Shown here piece after piece: positions 59,201-64,000 of a DNA stretch of 64,000 bases. The first letter of the stretch is position 1. Each line of letters starts with the position of its first letter. The notes beneath the pieces are model-generated. The model saw only the letters and a program-made list of their open reading frames with translations, was not told where the DNA came from and ran no database searches. Source of the stretch: Chrysaora quinquecirrha (taxonomy: Eukaryota > Cnidaria > Scyphozoa > Semaeostomeae > Pelagiidae); NCBI GenBank assembly GCA_014526335.1, contig JACTAT010000002.1, positions 3,991,832 through 4,055,831 of the forward strand, in the 5' to 3' direction. The position numbers were made by a program, and so were the translations under genes.

Positions 59201-61881
59201 AGCCTTAGAAGAGCATTGAGAAAGATTTGAGTGATTTTGAAACCATCGACTTTGCCTGATTTTTGGCAATTTTGCCTTAGTATAGCCTTGCCTTTTTGGC
59301 CAAAAGTTGACCAAAATTTTTATTCTTTTTTCTTCGATTTTATAGTCAAAGAGCCATATTATAGCCTTAGAAGAGCATTGAGAACGATTTGAGTGATTTT
59401 GAAACCATCGATTTTGCCTGATTTTTGGCAATTTTGCCTTAGTATAGCCTTGCCTTTTTGGCCAAAATTTGACCAAAATTTTTATTCTTGTTTCTTCGAT
59501 TTTATTAGTCAAATAGCCTCATTATAGCCTTAGAAGAGCATTGAGAACGATTTTTAGTTATTTTGGAAACCATCGATTTTGCCTGATTTTTGGCAATTTT
59601 GCCTTAGTATATATAGCCTTGCCTTTTTGGCCAAAAGTTGACCAAAATTTTTATTCTTTTTTCTTCGATTTTAGAGTCAAAGAAGAGCATTGAGAAAGAT
59701 TTGAGTGATTTTGAAACCATGGATTTTGCCTGATTTTGGCAATTTTGCCTTAGTATAGCCTTGCCTTTTTGGCCAAAATTTGACCAAAATTTTTATTCTT
59801 GTTTCTTCGATTTTATTAGTCAAATAGCCTTATTATAGCCTTAGAAGAGCATTGAGAACGATTTTCAGTAATTTTGGAAACCATCGATTTTGCCTGATTT
59901 TTGGCAATTTTGCCTTTGTATAGCCTTGCCTTTTTGGCCAAAATTTGACCAAAATTTTTATTCTTGTTTCTTCGATTTTATTTGTCAAATAGCCTTATTA
60001 TAGCCTTAGAAGAGCATTGAGAATGATTTTAGTGATTTTGAAACCATCGATTTTGCCTGATTTTGGCAATTTTGCCTTAGTATAGCCTTGCCTTTTTGGC
60101 CAAAAGTTGACCAAAATTTTTATTCTTTTTTCTTCGATTTTAAAGTCAAAGAGCCATATTATAGCCTTAGAAGAGCATTGAGAACGATTTGAGTGATTTT
60201 GAAACCATGGATTTTGCCTGATTTTTGGCGATTTTGCCTTAGTATAGCCTTGCCTTTTTGGCCAAAAGTTGACCAAAATTTTTATTCTTTTTTCTTCGAT
60301 TTTATTAGTCAAATAGCCTTATTATAGCCTTAGAAGAGCATTGAGAACGATTTTTATTGATTTTGGAAACCATCGATTTTGCCTGATTTTTGGCAATTTT
60401 GCCTTAGTATAGCCTTGCCTTTTTGGCCAAAATTTGACCAAAATTTTTATTCTTTTTTCTTCGATTTTATTAGTCAAATAGCCTTATTATAGCCTTAGAA
60501 GAGCATTGAGAACGATTTTAGTTATTTTGGAAACCATCGATTTTGCCTGATTTTTGGCAATTTTGCCTTAGTATAGCCTTGCCTTTTTGGCCAAAAGTTG
60601 ACCAAAATTTTTATTCTTTTTCTTCGATTTTATTAGTCAAATAGCCTTATTATAGCCTTAGAAGAGCATTGAGAACGATTTTTATTGATTTTGGAAACCA
60701 TCGATTTTGCCTGATTTTTGGCAATTTTGCCTTAGTATAGCCTTGCCTTTTTGGCCAAAAGTTGACCAAAATTTTTATTCTTTTTTCTTCGATTTTATAG
60801 TCAAAGAGCCATATTATAGCCTTAGAAGAGCATTGAGAATGATTTTGAGTGATTTTGGAAACCATGGATTTTGCCTGATTTTTGGCAATTTTGCCTTAGT
60901 ATAGCCTTGCCTTTTTGGCAAAAAGTTGGCCAAAATTTTATTCTTTTTTCTTCGATTTTATTAGTCAAATAGCCTTATTATAGCCTTGGAAGAGCATTGA
61001 GAACGATTTTTATTGATTTTGAAAACCATCGATTTTGCCTGATTTTTGGCAATTTTGCCTTAGTATAGCCTTGCCTTTTTGGCCAAAAGTTGACCAAAAT
61101 TTTTATTCTTTTCTTCGATTTTATTAGTCAAATAGCCTTATTATAGCCTTAGAAGAGCATTGAGAACGATTTTTATTGATTTTGAAAACCATCGATTTTG
61201 CCTGATTTTTGGCAATTTTGCCTTAGTATAGCCTTGCCTTTTTGGCCAAAAGTTGACCAAAATTTTTATTCTTTTTCTTCGATTTTATTAGTCAAATAGC
61301 CTTATTATAGCCTTAGAAGAGCATTGAGAACGATTTTCAGTAATTTTGGAAACCATCGATTTTGCCTGATTTTTGGCAATTTTGCCTTAGTATAATTTTG
61401 CCTTTTTTGGCGATTTTATTAGTCAAATAGCCTTATTATAGCCTTAGAAGAGCATTGAGAACCAGGGATTTTGGAAACCATCGATTTTGCCTGATTTTTG
61501 GCAATTTTTAGCCTTGCCTTTTTGGCCTTGACCAAAATTTTTATTCTTTTTCTTCGATTTTATTAGTCAAATAGCCTTATTATAGCCTTAGAAGAGCATT
61601 GAGAACGTTTTTTAGTTATTTTGGAAACCATCGATTTTGCCTGATTTTTGGCAATTTTGCCTTAGTATAGCCTTGCCTTTTTGGCCAAAAGTTGACCAAA
61701 ATTTTTATTCTTTTTTCTTCGATTTTATTAGTCAAATAGCCTTATTATAGCCTTAGAAGAGCATTGAGAACGATTTTTATTGATTTTGGAAACCATCGAT
61801 TTTGCCTGATTTTTGACAATTTTGCCTTTATATAGCCTTTATTCTTTTCTGTCAATTTTATTAGTCAAATAGCCTTATTAT
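50297..61881. repeat. Satellite DNA array, about 160-165 bp unit, about 70 copies
   Basis: Head-to-tail array, all in one orientation. Landmark CATTGAGAACGATTTT occurs at 50465, 50630, 50796 (variant), 50968, 51133, 51297, 51462 and onward, giving periods of 164-172 bp at the left and slightly shorter ones elsewhere. The unit contains sub-repeats: AGCCTTA twice 11 bp apart, and TTGCCT three times. Variants: TTCTTGTTTCTTCG versus TTCTTTTTCTTCG, AAATTTGACC versus AAAGTTGACC, and from about 58.8 kb a TATAGTCAAAGAGCCAT form. Minus-strand ORFs of 71-166 residues at 58.7-60.9 kb are by-products of units whose length is a multiple of three. Confidence 0.98.
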
Positions 61882-62682
61882 CTCGAAGAAATGTCGGTCT
61901 CAATTTAGGGCATAAAAAACATTTACGGCAGTCATCAAGGATCAAGATATATAAGACACAATGTAAAAGACGTATTACAGTACGCTATAGTCTCAGTTTG
62001 TGCTTAAAAAATCTACGACTGAAGTTCAGTTTAAGCTGCTGCTTATTGTGGAAGCTATAACGACAAGGTAGTGGAAGCTATGACCTAGGACGAGGTTAAT
62101 ACGTCTAATATCGCAAACTTTATTGAATCAAATATCTTGTTAGCGAAGTTGAAGTTGAATAAGACCAGTTGAACATTGCTTTCCTATTTCAAAGTTAGTC
62201 AAATCAAAATGAATTACTAAGAGTTTTTTTGATACAGATAGGACATACGTATACAGAAACTAATGTCAGGTTATCAATAGGCAAGGTGCAGGTAGATGAA
62301 CTGACAAATAAACGGACACAATAAATGATATATTGGAACCACTTAGTCATTTATGTTGTCTTGGAGCAACCAAAGCAAAATCAAAATCAAGCCTTAAAAT
62401 ACATTGGAATCGAAGTTGCAACAAGAATTTAGGTTTGCTCCCGGGTTTGCTGCAATAAATCTTACTGGAAAGCAAAATGTGTCTTTTAGAATCTCATCTT
62501 AAGATCTGCCCGAATCCGATACGAAGACGACGTGCGTTATGAATGTTTTATTGAGCAAACGCTTCTTAATTTGTACAGAACAACGCGCACAGCACTATCG
62601 TCATGGCAAGGTCAACGCAAACCATTACATTCGACGGAAACAGGTGAATTTTTTAGATGGAGGGACGAATCGCCTCTGTTGA
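61882..62682. other. Intergenic region between satellite and GPCR
   Basis: Non-repetitive AT-rich sequence; no gene seen. Its 3' part is the GPCR upstream region. Confidence 0.45.
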
Positions 62683-62689
62683 TATAAAA
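62683..62689 (+). promoter_or_regulatory. Candidate TATA box of the GPCR gene
   Basis: TATAAAA 192 bp before the start codon. A start about 30 bp downstream would give a 5' UTR of about 170 bp. Confidence 0.4.
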
Positions 62690-62880
62690 CTCGAGTTGTT
62701 AGCAGCTGCTTAGTATTCGGTTTTGCTTATCGGAGATCGCTTGGCAGAAACAGGCTGATCATATGAAAAAAGTCGTCGGTTTATGCTTCTGCTTTTGAAG
62801 ACTGCTGTTGGGATCATCGATATATATACATTACATATAACAAAGGCAAGTCACTTTTGTGGTACTATTTTCTGATAAAA

Positions 62881-63903
62881 ATGAATAACCAAAGTAATTT
62901 GTCATCTAATCCTGTATTTGAGGTCAGCAATTTCCAGCCGATCTACCACACATTTTTATTGATTCTGGCGATTTTGATTGCAATCGAAAATGCTACCGTA
63001 ATTTTACTATATTTCAAAAACACATTTCTGCATTCAGGAGCAGCGAATCGGCTGTCTGCGAACCTTGCAATGAGTGACATAATGACAGGTATCGTAACCA
63101 TTCCGTTAACTATCGCTTCTGCATCACTGGCCGGTAGAAATAATGTCAATATGATGACTTTATATTTCATATCAAATGTCGCAAGTGATTTTTGTACTAT
63201 ATACTCTGTGATAAGCATTTGCCTTATGGCGTACAACAGATATATGCTAGTCTGTCGTCCTTATGGCAGTGCTGCTAATAATCAACGATTCCCAGGCCGA
63301 AAGCATCTCATCCTAGCATTCTGTTTTTCATTTATCATATCCATCCTACCCTTGTCTTGGAACTATAGCCTGTTAATTGATGAAAGCGAACCTGTACAAA
63401 GCTACCAAGAGATCGGAGATAGAGTACACTCATTGACAACAACGTTTTTGTTTTTCTTTCTTCCATCTTGTCTTGTTTTGGCAAGTTTGCTGCTAATGTT
63501 CAGAGAAGTACGGAAGTCACTTCAAGAGGAGACAAGAAATAGTCTTGGGAATAAAGGTTTTCGAAAAACGCAATTTGCAGCTTTCTTAAGATTTTTATAT
63601 GTGTACGTCGCGTTTCTGCTTTGTTGGCTACCACTAATGGTTATAAGAACTCTGGACGATTTCAACACAGACATAGCAAGGTCAATGAATGTACATGTGC
63701 TTGAAATGCTGTTTGCGTTAAGATGCTTTACATCCTTCTTCAATCCTATAGCGTACACATGGTGTAATCCAGACTATAAGAGGGCGCTTTGTAACTGGCA
63801 GTGTTACAAAGTTATCAAGAACTGTATTTGCCGAGAACCGAACGGAACTCTTACTGATAATAGCACTTCTCAGCGACAAGATATCCCTTTATCAGCATTA
63901 TAG
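62881..63903 (+). CDS. Class A (rhodopsin-like) G protein-coupled receptor, orphan
   Basis: Intronless, 340 residues from the ATG at 62881; the frame is open slightly upstream but has no ATG there. Short N-terminus with sequons N3 and N6. Seven hydrophobic helices: N37 (1.50, AIENATV), D66 (2.50, NLAMSD), N119-R120-Y121 in place of DRY, P157 in TM4, P195 in TM5, C248-W249-L250-P251 in TM6 and N288-P289-x-x-Y292 in TM7, then a helix-8-like segment and Cys-rich tail (C304, C308, C315, C317) with possible palmitoylation. The ligand is unknown. Cys 3.25 is replaced by Y95 and the second extracellular loop (about 161-182) has no Cys, so the usual disulfide is absent; the Trp usual in mid-TM4 is also missing. 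All features for G-protein coupling remain. ATTAAA at 63920-63925 may be the poly(A) signal. Confidence 0.94.
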   Translation: MNNQSNLSSNPVFEVSNFQPIYHTFLLILAILIAIENATVILLYFKNTFLHSGAANRLSANLAMSDIMTGIVTIPLTIASASLAGRNNVNMMTLYFISNVASDFCTIYSVISICLMAYNRYMLVCRPYGSAANNQRFPGRKHLILAFCFSFIISILPLSWNYSLLIDESEPVQSYQEIGDRVHSLTTTFLFFFLPSCLVLASLLLMFREVRKSLQEETRNSLGNKGFRKTQFAAFLRFLYVYVAFLLCWLPLMVIRTLDDFNTDIARSMNVHVLEMLFALRCFTSFFNPIAYTWCNPDYKRALCNWQCYKVIKNCICREPNGTLTDNSTSQRQDIPLSAL

Positions 63904-64000
63904 AACGATGTCATAAATTATTAAAAGATTAAAAAAAAGTTCGAACGACATATGGACTTGAAATTTCTTCGATGCAGGTACTGAAGAAAAACGTTTATTA

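Noticed and set aside
58702..60865. Lysine-rich minus-strand ORFs up to 166 residues with an apparent repeat motif
   Set aside because: They fall wholly within the satellite and arise where unit length is a multiple of three without stops; the repeat motif is the satellite unit.

Overview
The window is nuclear DNA of an animal, most likely a cnidarian and probably an anthozoan. It is AT-rich. Genes are broken by many short GT-AG introns, and the introns are crowded with small non-autonomous transposons, microsatellites and satellite DNA. The gene set is metazoan: ACMSD, an MRL (Mig-10/RIAM/lamellipodin) adaptor, a homeobox-like-domain ceramide synthase, the kinetochore subunit SPC25 and a rhodopsin-class GPCR. 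The cnidarian placement is inference from gene style and repeat types; no rRNA or mitochondrial marker is present.

Layout. 560-1564 (-): intronless 2-oxoglutarate/Fe(II) dioxygenase. 3267-9889 (+): complete 13-exon ACMSD whose introns hold a dead LINE reverse transcriptase, a hAT-type MITE nested in another repeat, a long foldback element and a tRNA-like SINE head. 10757-11101 (-): small unknown ORF head to head with the next gene. 11172-31292 (+): 15-exon MRL adaptor with a start codon split by intron 1; its 6.7 kb intron 4 carries a frame-broken SWIM/YqaJ gene. 32549-44219 (+): 10-exon ceramide synthase; intron 6 contains an unrecognised 584-residue antisense gene (38450-40204) and a second hAT-type MITE with a perfect 8-bp target duplication. 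44.3-46.2 kb: cluster of palindromic repeats. 47633-50080 (+): C-terminal part of SPC25; the 5' exons and one internal exon were not found. 50297-61881: 11.6 kb satellite array of about 160-165 bp units. 62881-63903 (+): intronless class A GPCR.

The genes do not form one pathway. ACMSD acts in tryptophan/kynurenine catabolism, the MRL protein in Ras/Rap-to-actin signalling and integrin activation, ceramide synthase in ER sphingolipid synthesis, SPC25 in chromosome segregation and the GPCR in signalling. I see no operon-like or defence system. The most unusual items are the MRL split start codon, the tandem-repeat-derived splice acceptor of MRL exon 5, the nested antisense orphan gene, the nested MITE families, the satellite, and a GPCR lacking the usual extracellular disulfide.

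Exon limits were set by hand from GT-AG sites, reading phase and remembered family sequences; no alignment was run.
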